From: GCA-2746605 sp963710615
Lineage (GTDB): Bacteria > Bacteroidota > Ignavibacteria > Ignavibacteriales > Melioribacteraceae
Assembly: GCA_963710615.1 (NCBI GenBank)
Contig: CAVQBF010000008.1
Location: 496,001-560,000, forward strand
Reading direction: 5' to 3'
DNA length: 64,000 bases
Position numbers and translations under genes: made by a program. Numbering within the stretch: position 1 is the stretch's first letter; every line of letters starts with the position of its first letter. The notes under the pieces are model-generated. The model was not told where the DNA came from. It saw only the letters and a program-made list of their open reading frames with translations, and did no database searches. Shown one piece after another: positions 34,547 through 45,125 of this stretch.

Positions 34547-36615
34547 AAAAGCCATTATTCAAAAATAGAGATTTAAGCTGGCTGTCATTCAACTATCGCG
34601 TATTACAAGAGGCGAAAGACCCTAGAGTTCCACTTTATGAGAGAATTAAATTTTTAGCAATATATTCTTCTAATCTTGACGAATTTTTTAGAGTTAGAGT
34701 CGCCGGGATAAGAAGCCTTATTAAGATTAGTAAAAGCACACAAAAAGAATTGGAATATGATCCAACCGAATTATTGAAGAAAATTTCTAAAGAAATTAAC
34801 AAGCAACAAGTTGAATATGGAAATATTTTTAGGGAAATGTTAATTCCTGAATTAAAACAAAATAATATTTGTTTGATCAATGAGACTCAGACTAATGAAA
34901 AGCAACAGCAATTTATTACAAAATATTTTGAAGAAAGAGTGATTCCTCAAATTCAACCTATACTTTTAGTTAAAAATAAAATTGTGCCCTTTTTAAGAAA
35001 TAGACGACTATATTTTGCTGTAATACTTAGACCAAAAAATATGTCTAAATTAAAAAAAGAAGAGACCACAACTAGAAATAGATATGCTATTGTTGAAATA
35101 CCAAGTAATCACTTACCAAGATTTATTGAGTTGCCAAGTGAAGATGAAAACACCTATATAATTTTTCTTGATGATATTATAAGACATAAATTAAGCTCTC
35201 TCTTTTTAGGTTATCATATAATTGGAGCGTATTCAATTAAACTAACACGTGATGCAGAACTTTATATTGATGATGAATTCAGCGGGAACTTATTCGATAA
35301 AATTAAAAAAAGTTTGCTTAAAAGAAATATCGGTGCCCCTTCTCGGTTTTTATATGACGAAAAAATGCCGAAAAACTTATTACGACTTCTAAAGGAAATG
35401 TTCAAAGTTAATAATGATGATTTAGTACCCGGTGCTAAATATCATAACTTTAGTGATTTTTTCTCATTCCCAAATCCAGCAAGAAATAATCTGCTTAATG
35501 AGCCTTTGCCGACATTAAGACATACTGAATTGGACAAATATCCAAATATTTTTGACGCACTTGCAAATAGTGATTTTAGTCTACATTTCCCTTATCAAAC
35601 TTATGACTATGTTTTACAGTTTTTAGATCAAGCGGCTGATGATCCCAATGTTACTTCTATATATATAACACAATATCGGGTAGCTAAAGGTTCAGAAGTG
35701 GTAAATGCTCTGTTAAAAGCAGCAAGACGTGGCAAAAAAGTTATGGTCTTTGTAGAACTTAAAGCACGTTTTGATGAGGAGTCTAATATACATTGGGCAG
35801 AAGAAATGAAGTCCAAGGGAATAAATGTACTTTATAGCTTCCCAGGAATTAAGGTACATTCAAAACTAGCGTTAATAAAACGAACCGAAGGTAAGAAAGA
35901 TAAATATTATTGTTATTTGGCTACTGGTAACTTTAATGAGAAAACTGCTCAGCTCTATTGTGATACAGGGCTTTTCACTTCAGATACAAGATTAACAAAA
36001 GAAGTGAAAATGGTATTTAATCATTTAGGAGATACAAAGATTAAACCCAAATTTAATCATCTATTAGTTGCTCAGTTCAATATGCGTAAAACATTTATTA
36101 AGCTTATAGATAATGAAATTGCTTTGGCGAAAGAAGGAAAGAAGGCAAGAATAATTCTAAAGATGAATAGTCTTGAAGATAAAAAGATGATTCAAAAGCT
36201 TTACGATGCAAGTAATGCAGGAGTAAAGATAAACTTAATCATTAGAGGTATTTGCTGTCTTATACCAGGTGTTACAGGTTTAAGTAAGAACATTAAGGTA
36301 ATTAGTATTGTTGATAGGTACTTGGAGCATTCGAGAATATTTATTTTCCATAATAATGGTGATACAAAAATTTATGCGGGTTCTGCAGACTGGATGAAAA
36401 GAAACTTGAGTAGAAGGATTGAGGTTATATTCCCAGTTTACAATGAAAAAATAAAAAGAGAGATTCTCGATATAATAAATATTCAGTTAGAGGATAATGT
36501 AAAGGCCAGGGTAATTGACAGATACGATAAAAACCATTATAAAAAGGATAGAATTATATTACTGAATCAATCACAAGTAGCAACACATAGGTATTTGAAA
36601 AATAAGTCTGAATAA
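34543..36615 (+). CDS. ppk1: Polyphosphate kinase 1
   Basis: Ppk1 makes inorganic polyphosphate from ATP, reversibly, at the inner membrane. Seen over 690 aa: the N-terminal helix domain NRDLSWLSFNYRVL and SSNLDEFFRVRVAG; the head domain; and the two phospholipase D-like C-terminal domains with the catalytic His439 in KVHSKLAL and the second His596 in EHSRIFIF. These positions are four residues beyond the E. coli His435/His592 pair. It overlaps sixA by four bases. No ppx gene is next to it in this window. Confidence 0.95.
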   Translation: MKKPLFKNRDLSWLSFNYRVLQEAKDPRVPLYERIKFLAIYSSNLDEFFRVRVAGIRSLIKISKSTQKELEYDPTELLKKISKEINKQQVEYGNIFREMLIPELKQNNICLINETQTNEKQQQFITKYFEERVIPQIQPILLVKNKIVPFLRNRRLYFAVILRPKNMSKLKKEETTTRNRYAIVEIPSNHLPRFIELPSEDENTYIIFLDDIIRHKLSSLFLGYHIIGAYSIKLTRDAELYIDDEFSGNLFDKIKKSLLKRNIGAPSRFLYDEKMPKNLLRLLKEMFKVNNDDLVPGAKYHNFSDFFSFPNPARNNLLNEPLPTLRHTELDKYPNIFDALANSDFSLHFPYQTYDYVLQFLDQAADDPNVTSIYITQYRVAKGSEVVNALLKAARRGKKVMVFVELKARFDEESNIHWAEEMKSKGINVLYSFPGIKVHSKLALIKRTEGKKDKYYCYLATGNFNEKTAQLYCDTGLFTSDTRLTKEVKMVFNHLGDTKIKPKFNHLLVAQFNMRKTFIKLIDNEIALAKEGKKARIILKMNSLEDKKMIQKLYDASNAGVKINLIIRGICCLIPGVTGLSKNIKVISIVDRYLEHSRIFIFHNNGDTKIYAGSADWMKRNLSRRIEVIFPVYNEKIKREILDIINIQLEDNVKARVIDRYDKNHYKKDRIILLNQSQVATHRYLKNKSE

Positions 36616-36650
36616 GAGAGATAGACTTAACCAAGCAAAAAGTATCTACA

Positions 36651-37328
36651 TTACATATTTTTTTTTGCTTTTATATAAAAGTTTGTCCTCAATGGATGCG
36701 GTAATTTATCTGGGTTTATAATTTTTACTAAGAATAGTCCAAAGTTACCTAAGAAACTTTTAATTTTAAACTTGAAGAAATCTGTTACAATTGGAATATC
36801 ATAAAATTCTACATCGAAGTTGTGTTTTTTGAATCTTTTTTGAATCTGCCAATAATTATGCAATGAACAGTGATCCTCACGCCACTTAGTAAAACTTTTC
36901 CATCTTATAGTTTCGAAAATTGTATTGGTCCATTTATTTGGGGTTTGAAGTAAATAAATCCCTCCATTTTTGAGAACTCGATTAACTTCTTTTAGGTGTT
37001 TATCTGTGTCTGGAATATGCTCAAATACATCAAAACTTATTACACAGTCAAAACTAGAATCTTCAAAATTCATTTTATCGCCGGACATCTGTTCGACTGG
37101 TAATTTTCCATATAATTCAAAGCTTCGGTCAATATATTCCTGCCTTAATTCAATTCCTTTAATATTATAACCATCCTTAACCAAATTTGAAATTAGTCTG
37201 CCTTTCCCACTTCCTATTTCTAAAATTTCAATGCTTTTTGAAAACTCATTGATGCTCTTTAAAAAATCAAAATTACTATCAAAATTGCCAAAATCATCTC
37301 TTTTTCTAAATGCTTTTTCCTTCGCCAT
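36651..37328 (-). CDS. Class I SAM-dependent methyltransferase
   Basis: This 225 aa methyltransferase has motif I EIGSGKGRLISNL, motif II GIELRQEYI, the acidic motif SFDCVISFDVFEHIPD and LKNGGIYLLQTPNK. The group resembles SAM-dependent enzymes acting on polyprenyl/quinone or sugar-like substrates, but the target is not readable. It converges with ppk1 and is divergent from the secreted BACON protein at 37727. It could be part of the surface-glycan theme further on, but there is no direct link. Confidence 0.82.
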   Translation of the reverse strand: MAKEKAFRKRDDFGNFDSNFDFLKSINEFSKSIEILEIGSGKGRLISNLVKDGYNIKGIELRQEYIDRSFELYGKLPVEQMSGDKMNFEDSSFDCVISFDVFEHIPDTDKHLKEVNRVLKNGGIYLLQTPNKWTNTIFETIRWKSFTKWREDHCSLHNYWQIQKRFKKHNFDVEFYDIPIVTDFFKFKIKSFLGNFGLFLVKIINPDKLPHPLRTNFYIKAKKNM

Positions 37329-37726
37329 TTTTGCCTCTTAGAAAAGTATTATTTAATTATTAGGAAAATCACAATAAATTTATAAATTATCGATAATTTT
37401 ATATACTATTTGTTATATCACTTCTTTTTATATTTCTTCCATTTTAGCAGTATATTGTCGAATTAAAAGTTTCATTTTAAAACAATATTTTATTATTTGT
37501 GATATAGATCACCCGTAAAAATATAAAGTTATGTTAAAATGCCTTGTTATTTATTAATATGTTTCATTAATTTGAATTGTTCATTAAAATAATTTTTATG
37601 TTAATTATTTGAATGTATTTGAGTTTATTTTAGTAATAGTTTTATTGTTTCATACTCCATTCTATACATCTCATTTCACCATTTAAATTAACAATATTTT
37701 TTCATTAATATATCAAAAGGGGTATT
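37329..37726. other. 398-base AT-rich intergenic region with one CRP-like palindrome
   Basis: This stretch between the divergent methyltransferase and BACON-protein genes has no open frame I could support. It is strongly AT-rich. The one notable element is the CRP-like site at 37498-37512. The BACON gene has AAAAGGGGT just upstream of its ATG as ribosome binding site. Confidence 0.6.
37498..37512. promoter_or_regulatory. CRP/FNR-family-like binding palindrome
   Basis: TGTGATATAGATCAC has the form TGTGA-N6-TCAC, one half fully matching and the other nearly matching the CRP consensus TGTGA-N6-TCACA. It lies about 215 bases before the BACON-protein start and about 170 before the divergent methyltransferase start. 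A CRP/FNR-family regulator is common in this group, but a single match in AT-rich DNA is weak evidence. Confidence 0.35.
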
Positions 37727-39003
37727 ATGAGTACAAACCATTTTTTTAGGCTACTATTATTTCTGATTTGGGGATCTTCTACAATATTTTCCCAAACGCT
37801 TGTTTTATCGGATCCACTGACAGGTTCAACAAAAGGACAAAGGTACGGTGGAACATTAACCTCATCAGGATATCAACCTGGTACTGGGGAAAATCATATT
37901 CTTTACAAACTTAACCAGATTCCAAACGGATATGTTGAATTTGAAGTAACTGGATTTAAATCTTCTTCTCTCCCTGAAGGAGCAGATCATGGCTTTATGG
38001 CAATGTATGATGGCAGAGGAATAAATGAACCTGCGAGTTATTTTGGGAATTTTAAATTTAACTTTTTTAGATGGAATCTTCACTGGAGACAAAACCGATC
38101 AGCATTCAAAAGTGTGGTTAATTTAGCATCTCCCTCAACTAGTAATAATTCGAATATTGGATACTGGGTTCAAGTTGGCAGTGAAGATCCAAGGGACTAT
38201 GATACTGAACCAACTGGGACAGGTTTTAATTGGAATTCTTCAGCATGGACCAAAATAAAAGTTGAATGGAGAAACAAACAGTTTAAAGTATATGCTAATG
38301 GGCAACTCGTGTGGAATTCATCAGGCCCATATGATTATGCTCCTAAAGATTTCAGAATTTGGCTTGGAAGTGGGCCTGGAAAATACGATAGTGATGTTTC
38401 TGGTCAGACTTTTAGAAATTTTAAAGTATATACTTATGGTGGCGGAGTAACACCAGTAGACGAATTGTCTATAAGTCCTTCAAGTCAAAATGTTAGCTCA
38501 TCTTCTGGTAACACAAATATTTCAGTTTCATCTAATGTAAGTTGGAATGCAAGTGACAATGCATCATGGTTAACATTGTCTCCTTCATCCGGTAGTAACA
38601 ATAGCAGTATTTCTGCAACTTTTCAAGAAAACACAAGCACAAGTTCAAGAACTGCTACCATAACTGTTTCCGGTGGTGGAATTACTAGAACTGCTACAAT
38701 AACTCAAAGTGGGAAATCCTCTTCAGGTAACTCTTTAAGTTTGAGTCCATCAAGTCAAAATGTTGGTTCAGCTTCTGGGAATACAAATATTTCAGTTTCA
38801 TCTAATGTAAGTTGGAGTGCTGTTGATAACGCATCATGGTTAACATTGTCTCCTTCTTCAGGCAGCAACAATCAAAATTTAACAGCTAGTTTCTCTGAAA
38901 ATTCCGCTACAAGTGCCAGAACTGCTACTATAACGGTCACTGGAGGTGGAATATCCAGAACTGCTACCATAACTCAGAATGGAACTAATCCTCCTCCATC
39001 TAG

Positions 39004-39315
39004 CGACAAATTAGTGGTAACATCTCCATCATCCGGACAAACTTTAGTTCCCGGAAGTTCACATCAGATTACGTGGTCTGGACCTTCTAGTGTAGCTAAT
39101 GTCGGACTTTATTTCAGTTCAAATGGCGGTGAAGATTGGACTACAATTGTTGGTTCAACAGTAAATGACGGTAATTTCACTTGGACTGTTCCTAATGTAA
39201 TTTCTAATAGCTGTATCGTTAGAGCTAAAGATACTAGAGATTGGAGCAATTATGACAGAAGCGATATCTTTAGAATTGCTAAAGATGGAGATCCACCACC
39301 TCCTCCGCCAACCGG
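39004..39315 (+). repeat. Kre9-like module repeat, unit 1
   Basis: This is the first of three tandem units inside the BACON-protein gene with a 312-base (104-codon) period, ending in a proline-rich linker DPPPPPPTG. Units 1 and 2 differ by two substitutions and one inserted base by eye. Confidence 0.85.
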
Positions 39316-39628
39316 TGATAAATTAATGGTAACATCTCCATCATCCGGACAAACTTTAGTTCCCGGAAGTTCACATCAAATTATGTGGTCTGGACCTTCT
39401 AGTGTAGCTAATGTCGGACTTTATTTCAGTTCAAATGGCGGTGAAGATTGGACTACAATTGTTGGTTCAACAGTAAATGACGGTAATTTCACTTGGACTG
39501 TTCCTAATGTAATTTCTAATAGCTGTATCGTTAGAGCTAAAGATACTAGAGATTGGAGCACATTATGACAGAAGCGATATCTTTAGAATTGCTAAAGATG
39601 GAGATCCACCACCTCCTCCGCCAACCGG
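39316..39628 (+). repeat. Kre9-like module repeat, unit 2 (313 bases, one base too long)
   Basis: The unit is one base longer than the period, which breaks the frame. Its first part matches unit 3 (CAAATTATGTGG rather than CAGATTACGTGG in unit 1), while the later part matches unit 1. It is therefore a mosaic of both neighbours, as expected from recombination between repeats or from a mis-assembled repeat. Confidence 0.8.
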
Positions 39629-39900
39629 TGATAAATTAATGGTAACATCTCCATCATCCGGACAAACTTTAGTTCCCGGAAGTTCACATCAAATTATGTG
39701 GTCTGGACCTTCTAGTGTAGCTAATGTCGGACTTTATTTTAGTTCAAATGGCGGTGAAGATTGGAGTCAAATCATCAGTTCTACAACAAATGACGGTAAT
39801 TTCACTTGGACTGTTCCTAGTGCAATTTCTAATAATTGTATCGTACGAATCAAAGATATTAAAGATTGGAAACATTATGACAGAAGCGACATCTTCAAAA
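39629..39900 (+). repeat. Kre9-like module repeat, unit 3 (diverged end)
   Basis: The first ~130 bases are almost identical to unit 2; the latter half has diverged (ISSTTNDGNFTWTVPSAISN). It leads into the sorting domain. Confidence 0.8.
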
Positions 39901-40250
39901 TAGTTGGTTCTTCAGGCCTTGCAAAAGGTTCTACTAATGAAAATACTTTTGAATCAAATCTCCCTGAAGAATTTGCATTGTTACAAAATTATCCAAATCC
40001 ATTTAATCCAACAACAAATATTCAGTTTTCATTACCTGAGAGCGGATATACTGAGTTGGTCATATATAATTCATTGGGACAAGAGGTTCAAAAACTTGTT
40101 TCTGAATTTAAGTCACAGGGTACATATTCTGTTAATTTTAATGCTTCTAACCTGTCATCTGGTATTTATTTTTATTCTTTGAAATCTGGTAATTTTTTCC
40201 AGACCAGTAAAATGTTATTATTAGAATAAAATAAATTCGATGTATTTTAC

Positions 40251-40279
40251 AAAAAGCCTGCTTTTGCAGGCTTTTTTTT
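40251..40279. terminator. Terminator after the BACON-protein gene
   Basis: AAAAAGCCTGC (40251-40261) pairs with GCAGGCTTTTT (40266-40276) around a TTTT loop, followed by more T's. The stem has a GC core and flanking A and T runs, so it works in either direction. Confidence 0.9.
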
Positions 40280-40391
40280 AATATCTTAATTTCTAATCAT
40301 ATTTTCTTCCGAAAAAATTATTTTTTGCGACAAATCCAAAGATTGTATGAAATATGAATAACTTTAATTAGAATAAATTACTTTTTATTGA

Positions 40392-40405
40392 GTGATTTAA
40401 ATCAA
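40392..40405. promoter_or_regulatory. FNR-like palindrome upstream of the first FG-GAP gene
   Basis: GTGATTTAAATCAA differs from the FNR consensus TTGAT-N4-ATCAA by one base, and its core TGATTTAAATCA is a perfect 12-base palindrome. It lies 94 bases before the FG-GAP start. The equivalent position before the second copy has no such site. In AT-rich DNA chance remains possible. Confidence 0.35.
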
Positions 40406-40473
40406 TATTCTATATAGATTTTTATATTATTTGCTTTAAATTTCGAAAATAGTAGTAAAAAAATTTGTTTAAT

Positions 40474-41927
40474 TTCAAGAAAGTTAGAAAGGGTTAGAAT
40501 GCGAGAAAGGTTTATTATCAATAATTCAATTACAATTATTTTCTTGATGTTATTGACCTCCTTCTTAAAGGCTCAAGTAGTCATAACAGATATCACTACA
40601 ACAAATCTAAATGGTGATTCCTTCAATGATGGCAAATATGGGGGTCATGGTATTATGTTTGCTGATGTTGATGGTGATAATGATCCGGACATGTATATTA
40701 CTATGAATAACAGCACTCCAATGGCTGATCAGTTTTTTGAAAATAACGGTTCCGGTGTTTTTACTGAAAAAGGTGTGCAAAGAGGTATTGATAACTTTGA
40801 TTCAAAAGGTAGTCATGGATGGGTTTGGGCTGATTTAGATAATGACGGTGATTTTGATGGGTGGAATGGTTCTTATACCCAAAACATTCCATATATGAAC
40901 AAAAATGATCAACCCGGTTATTTTGAAAATAAATTCTCAACAAGTGGAATTGATAATATAGAATTGGGAACAAGGGGCGTTGCTGCATTTGATTTTGATA
41001 ATGATGGTGACTTAGATTTATTTGGCAAATAACTGGTATGCACGAAATACATTAGAACAAAATGAGTTTTACAGAAACAATGGTGATTTTACATTTACAA
41101 GAATTGATAATGGCTTAACTAATGCTAAGGGTGATCAAGGTGTCTGTGATGGAGATTTTGATAATGATGGGGATATTGATCTTTTACTTTCTGTTTTTGA
41201 GGGCAATGTGGATGGAAGATGTGTACAGATAATGGAAAATATTGATGGTCAATTTGTTAATTTGGAAAATAGTGGGCTAACCTTATGTAATGGAAGCTAT
41301 GATGGAGTAACATTTTGGGATATGAATAATGATGGTTGGTTGGATGTTGTCAGTGGGGAGAAAATATTCATCAATAATGGTAATAAAACATTTAGTGAAT
41401 TATTAAATGTCCCGGCTGGCATGAGAATTATGAGAGGCATTGCTGATCTTAATAATGATGGATTTTGGGATTTAATCACACCGGGAAGCAACACTATTTA
41501 TATGAACAACGGTGATCTCACATTTAGTACAGTTACATATAGCCCTGGGGCGATAAATGATCCAAGATGTGTATCTTTTGCTGATATTGATGGGGATGGG
41601 GATGTAGACTTTGCCTTAGGACAGAAAGCTGCGTTTAACAGACTTTACAGAAATGATTATAATGGAGTAAATAAATCATTATTCATAAAACTAAAGTCTG
41701 CTGATAATCAAATTGGGGCATTTGGAGCTAAAGTATTTATTTACTCAGAAAATGGTGATACATTACTCAATTACAGACAAGCGCATAGTAATCAAGGTTA
41801 TTTATCACAAGATGATCCTACTCTTCATTTTGGTTGTGGTCTCAGAGACAATGTCCTTGTCAAGGTTATTTTCTTAAATGGTCAGTCTAGAGAATTTGTA
41901 ACAAACACTAACAAAACTATTGCAATT
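40474..41927 (+). repeat. Long direct repeat, copy A (FG-GAP 5' region)
   Basis: This copy of 1454 bases matches copy B at 45327-46779 with about 15 substitutions and one extra base by eye, so about 99% identity. It begins 25 bases before the start codon (TTCAAGAAAG) and ends at TTGCAATT inside the ASPIC/UnbV domain. Before and after these limits the two copies are unrelated. Confidence 0.92.
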
Positions 41928-42809
41928 TATGATTTTTATCCTGATACAACAGCTCCTAATCCTCCATCATTAATTTCAACACAAAGTAATGGAAATAGAA
42001 TCAAACTTACTTGGTTACAGAACACAGAACCAGATTTTAATAATTATTTAATTTATAGATCCTTGGACTCTTCAATCACCAGTGAAAATTTTCTCAATTC
42101 GACTAATGACACTACTTTCATTGATTCTCTTGTTTCTTATGGTCAAAAATATTATTATTCTATTACAGCTACTGATACTAATGGAAATGAAAGTGATTAT
42201 AGTAATATAATCTCTGGCAAAATACTAGATAATATTTCTCCTTCTACTCCTTTAAACTTTAGTGCTAATATTGAAGATAATAAAGTAATACTAAATTGGA
42301 GAAAGAATACAGAATCTGATTTAGATTTCTACGCTATTTATAAATCAAATGATCCAAATTTTAATCCTGATACCATAAAAACGTTTACATATAGCACAAT
42401 TGATACATTTTTTGTTGATCAAGATCTAAACATTGGGAATTACTACTATAGAATATCTGCTTTTGATACGCATGAAAATGAAAGTAACTATAGCGATGTA
42501 CTTGAAGTAATAATTACAAATATTACAAGTCAAACAACTTTGCCTAAGTTAAATCAATTATATCAAAATTATCCAAATCCATTTAATCCCTCAACTAATA
42601 TTAGTTTCGATTTAGCTAGTCCCTCAAATGTAAATTTAACAATTTACAATATACTAGGTGAAACTGTAGCTGAGATATTAAATCAAAAATTTCATGCAGG
42701 CTCCCATTCAGTTATTTACAATGTTGATAATTTCAAGAGCGGTGTGTATTTTTATCAAATAACAACAGATAATTTTACTAGTATAAAGAAAATGATATAT
42801 CTAAAATAG
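40499..42809 (+). pseudogene. T9SS-exported FG-GAP/ASPIC protein, copy A, frameshifted
   Basis: This would be a secreted adhesin-like protein of 769 aa. Seen: a signal peptide ending LKAQ; four to six FG-GAP/VCBS-like repeats with calcium-binding-like DVDGDNDPDMYI and DFDNDGDLDL loops (residues about 40-400); an ASPIC/UnbV domain (LFIKLKSADNQIGAFGAKV); two FN3 domains; and a T9SS sorting domain with NYPNPFNPSTN. One extra G (TTTGGCAAAT at 41021-41030, against TTTGCAAAT in copy B) creates a stop at 41030-41032; the rest continues in the next frame. The intact copy B shows the right reading, so the lesion is a single insertion. Function as a surface binding protein is inferred. Confidence 0.85.
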
Positions 42810-42836
42810 ATTTACAATTTATTTAAAAGGATTGAA

Positions 42837-45125
42837 ATGAAATTTAACAGTTTTTTAATAATTATTCTTACATTGTATACGATTGAGTTTAGCAATGCTC
42901 AAATAATAAATGATCCCCTCCAGAATTCTACAATTGGGACTCAAAGTGGTGGAATTTTTACATCAGATGGTTATCAACCTGGACTTGGGGAAAATCATAT
43001 TTATTATAACTTGCCTGCGAAAATAATCAATGGCTACGTTGAATTTGAAGTTAAAGGATTTAATCCGGATGCTCTCCCGGTAGATGAAGATCATGCATTT
43101 ATTGTACTTTATGATAAACGAGGCATTACAGAACCTTTAAATTATTTTACAGAATTCAAATTTAATTTTTTTAGATGGAATTTTCATTGGCGACAAAATA
43201 GAGCTGCGTTTAAAGGCGTAATGAATTGTGCTGCACCGACTGATGAGAATATTAATTCCCCTATTGGCTATTGGATACAAGAGGGTGAAGATGATCCTAG
43301 AGATTGGAATTCTGAACCAACGGGTACTGGAATTACTTGGAATCAATCGACTTGGTATAAAATTAAAATCGAATGGAATAATAGGCAATTTAAGGCATAT
43401 GTGAATAACAGTGAAGTGTGGAGTACTTCAGGACCTTATGATTATGCTCCTGAAGAATTAGGTATATGGTTAGGAAGCGGACCTTATAAATACGATGCAG
43501 ATGTCAGTAATGTTACTTATAGAAACTTTAAATTATATGATTTAGGGGGTACAGTTTCAGATTATTTAGGGATTTCACCTTCATCACAAACCGTCTCTTC
43601 TTCTGCAGGATCAACAAATTTGTCAGTTGCATCTAATGTAAGCTGGTCAATCAATGATAATGTTTCTTGGCTGACTCTTTCCCCAACATCAGGAACAAGC
43701 AATAGAACTATAACAGCATCTTACTCTCAAAATAATACTACTTCAAGCAGAACAGCAACAATAACTGCAACTGGAAGCGGTATAACACGGACGGCAACAA
43801 TAACGCAAAGTGGAGCAACATCAACTAATTATTTAGCCGTATCACCAGATTCCCTGTTAGTTCCCTTTGATTCTGATTCGACAACATTTAACATTTCATC
43901 AAATGTAAGTTGGTCCATCACTGAAAACGAGGACTGGTTAAGTCTTAGTCCCTCAAGCGGTTCAAATAATGCAACAATTACAGCATATTTTGATATAAAT
44001 AATTCTAATACTATTAGAGAAGCGGAAATTATAATTTCTGGCGGTGGATTTACTAGAAATATTTTTGTTGTACAGAATGGTCTAATTGAATTTATTGAGG
44101 TATTTCCAGATAGTCAAAAAGTAATCTCGAGTAGTGGAGAAATAACCTTTCAAATTAATTCTAATGTAAATTGGAATATTGAAACGGATGTCGATTGGTT
44201 AAATTTTTCTACTACTGATAGTAGTGGAAATGTCTTATTAACTGTATCCTACTTGCAAAATGTTACTGACTTTGAAAGATCAGCTAACATATTTGTAAAA
44301 AATGATAGTTTAAGCACAAATGTAACAATAACACAAGAAGCATCAAATCTATATCTAAGGGTTAATCCTGAGATGTGGTCTGTATCGAGATCTGCCGGAT
44401 CTGTTACATTCGTAGTTGAATCAAATCTTTCATGGGAAATTGAAAATAAAAATGATTGGATAAATACATCATTTCAGGATTCGATTAATAATGCTTCTTT
44501 TACTGCTTTTTTTACATCTAATACTGATACAAGTCATCGAACAGGAAAAATTTATATAAAAGGAAGTGGGCTAATTGATTCAGTCATGATTGATCAATCC
44601 GGTTCAACTCCATATGAAATAAGCTCAATTAGTGTACCTATTACAGGTGGTTTTGTTGTGGGTGAAGGTATTTACGGACAAGGCAGCAGTGTTACATTAA
44701 GAGCCATTCCAATAGATGGTTGGAAGTTTGACAATTGGATGGAAGATTCAACTATAATTTCTGTAGATTCAATTTTAACAATTACCGTAGATACGGCAAG
44801 AACTTTTATTGCTAATTTTAGCCTACTTACAAATGTTACCAGTGGATTGGGAGAAATACCTAAAGATTATCAGTTATCCCAAAATTACCCTAATCCCTTC
44901 AATCCTTCAACAATTATTAGTTTTGCTTTACCGAAAAGGTCAGAGGTAAAAATAGTTGTTTATGATTTACTAGGAAACATAATAAATGTCCTCGCGGATG
45001 GCAATTTTGAAGGCGGATATCATAATCTATCTTTTTCTTCAGATAATTTGCCAAGTGGAATATATTTTTATACAATTAATGCTGGAAGTTTTGTTGAGAC
45101 TAAAAAGATGATCCTTTTAAAATAA
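42837..45125 (+). CDS. T9SS-exported jelly-roll/BACON protein
   Basis: This 762 aa secreted protein has: a signal peptide ending SNAQ; a jelly-roll-like domain to about residue 240, clearly homologous to that of the 37727 gene (FFRWNFHWRQNRAAFKG against FFRWNLHWRQNRSAFKS); four BACON-like domains (residues about 245-590); a bacterial repeat domain (WKFDNWMEDSTIISV...RTFIANF); and a T9SS type A sorting domain with NYPNPFNPSTI and SGIYFYTI. The ribosome binding site is AAAAGGATTG just before the ATG. It lies between the two FG-GAP copies. A glycan-binding role is likely from BACON plus jelly-roll modules, but the ligand is unknown. Confidence 0.85.
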   Translation: MKFNSFLIIILTLYTIEFSNAQIINDPLQNSTIGTQSGGIFTSDGYQPGLGENHIYYNLPAKIINGYVEFEVKGFNPDALPVDEDHAFIVLYDKRGITEPLNYFTEFKFNFFRWNFHWRQNRAAFKGVMNCAAPTDENINSPIGYWIQEGEDDPRDWNSEPTGTGITWNQSTWYKIKIEWNNRQFKAYVNNSEVWSTSGPYDYAPEELGIWLGSGPYKYDADVSNVTYRNFKLYDLGGTVSDYLGISPSSQTVSSSAGSTNLSVASNVSWSINDNVSWLTLSPTSGTSNRTITASYSQNNTTSSRTATITATGSGITRTATITQSGATSTNYLAVSPDSLLVPFDSDSTTFNISSNVSWSITENEDWLSLSPSSGSNNATITAYFDINNSNTIREAEIIISGGGFTRNIFVVQNGLIEFIEVFPDSQKVISSSGEITFQINSNVNWNIETDVDWLNFSTTDSSGNVLLTVSYLQNVTDFERSANIFVKNDSLSTNVTITQEASNLYLRVNPEMWSVSRSAGSVTFVVESNLSWEIENKNDWINTSFQDSINNASFTAFFTSNTDTSHRTGKIYIKGSGLIDSVMIDQSGSTPYEISSISVPITGGFVVGEGIYGQGSSVTLRAIPIDGWKFDNWMEDSTIISVDSILTITVDTARTFIANFSLLTNVTSGLGEIPKDYQLSQNYPNPFNPSTIISFALPKRSEVKIVVYDLLGNIINVLADGNFEGGYHNLSFSSDNLPSGIYFYTINAGSFVETKKMILLK

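Larger units (their letters stand above)
37727..40229 (+). pseudogene. T9SS-exported jelly-roll/BACON protein, frameshifted
   Basis: This would be an 833 aa secreted surface protein. Modules seen: a signal peptide ending FSQT; a jelly-roll-like domain to about residue 240 (shared with the gene at 42837); two BACON domains (WLTLSPSSGS in each); three copies of a Kre9-like beta module (SPSSGQTLVPGSSHQI...), encoded by a 312-bp DNA repeat; and a T9SS type A sorting domain with NYPNPFNPTTN and SGIYFYSL at the end. The second module repeat has one extra base (39551-39552 region: GAGCACATTATG against GAGCAATTATG in repeat 1), which creates a stop at 39566. The remaining third repeat and sorting domain read in the next frame. 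BACON domains commonly bind mucin or glycan; the partner here is unknown. Confidence 0.82.

Noticed and set aside
39004..39900. Tandem 312-bp units considered as CRISPR-like or satellite repeats
   Set aside because: They encode a protein module in frame and have no short direct repeats with spacers, so they are coding repeats.
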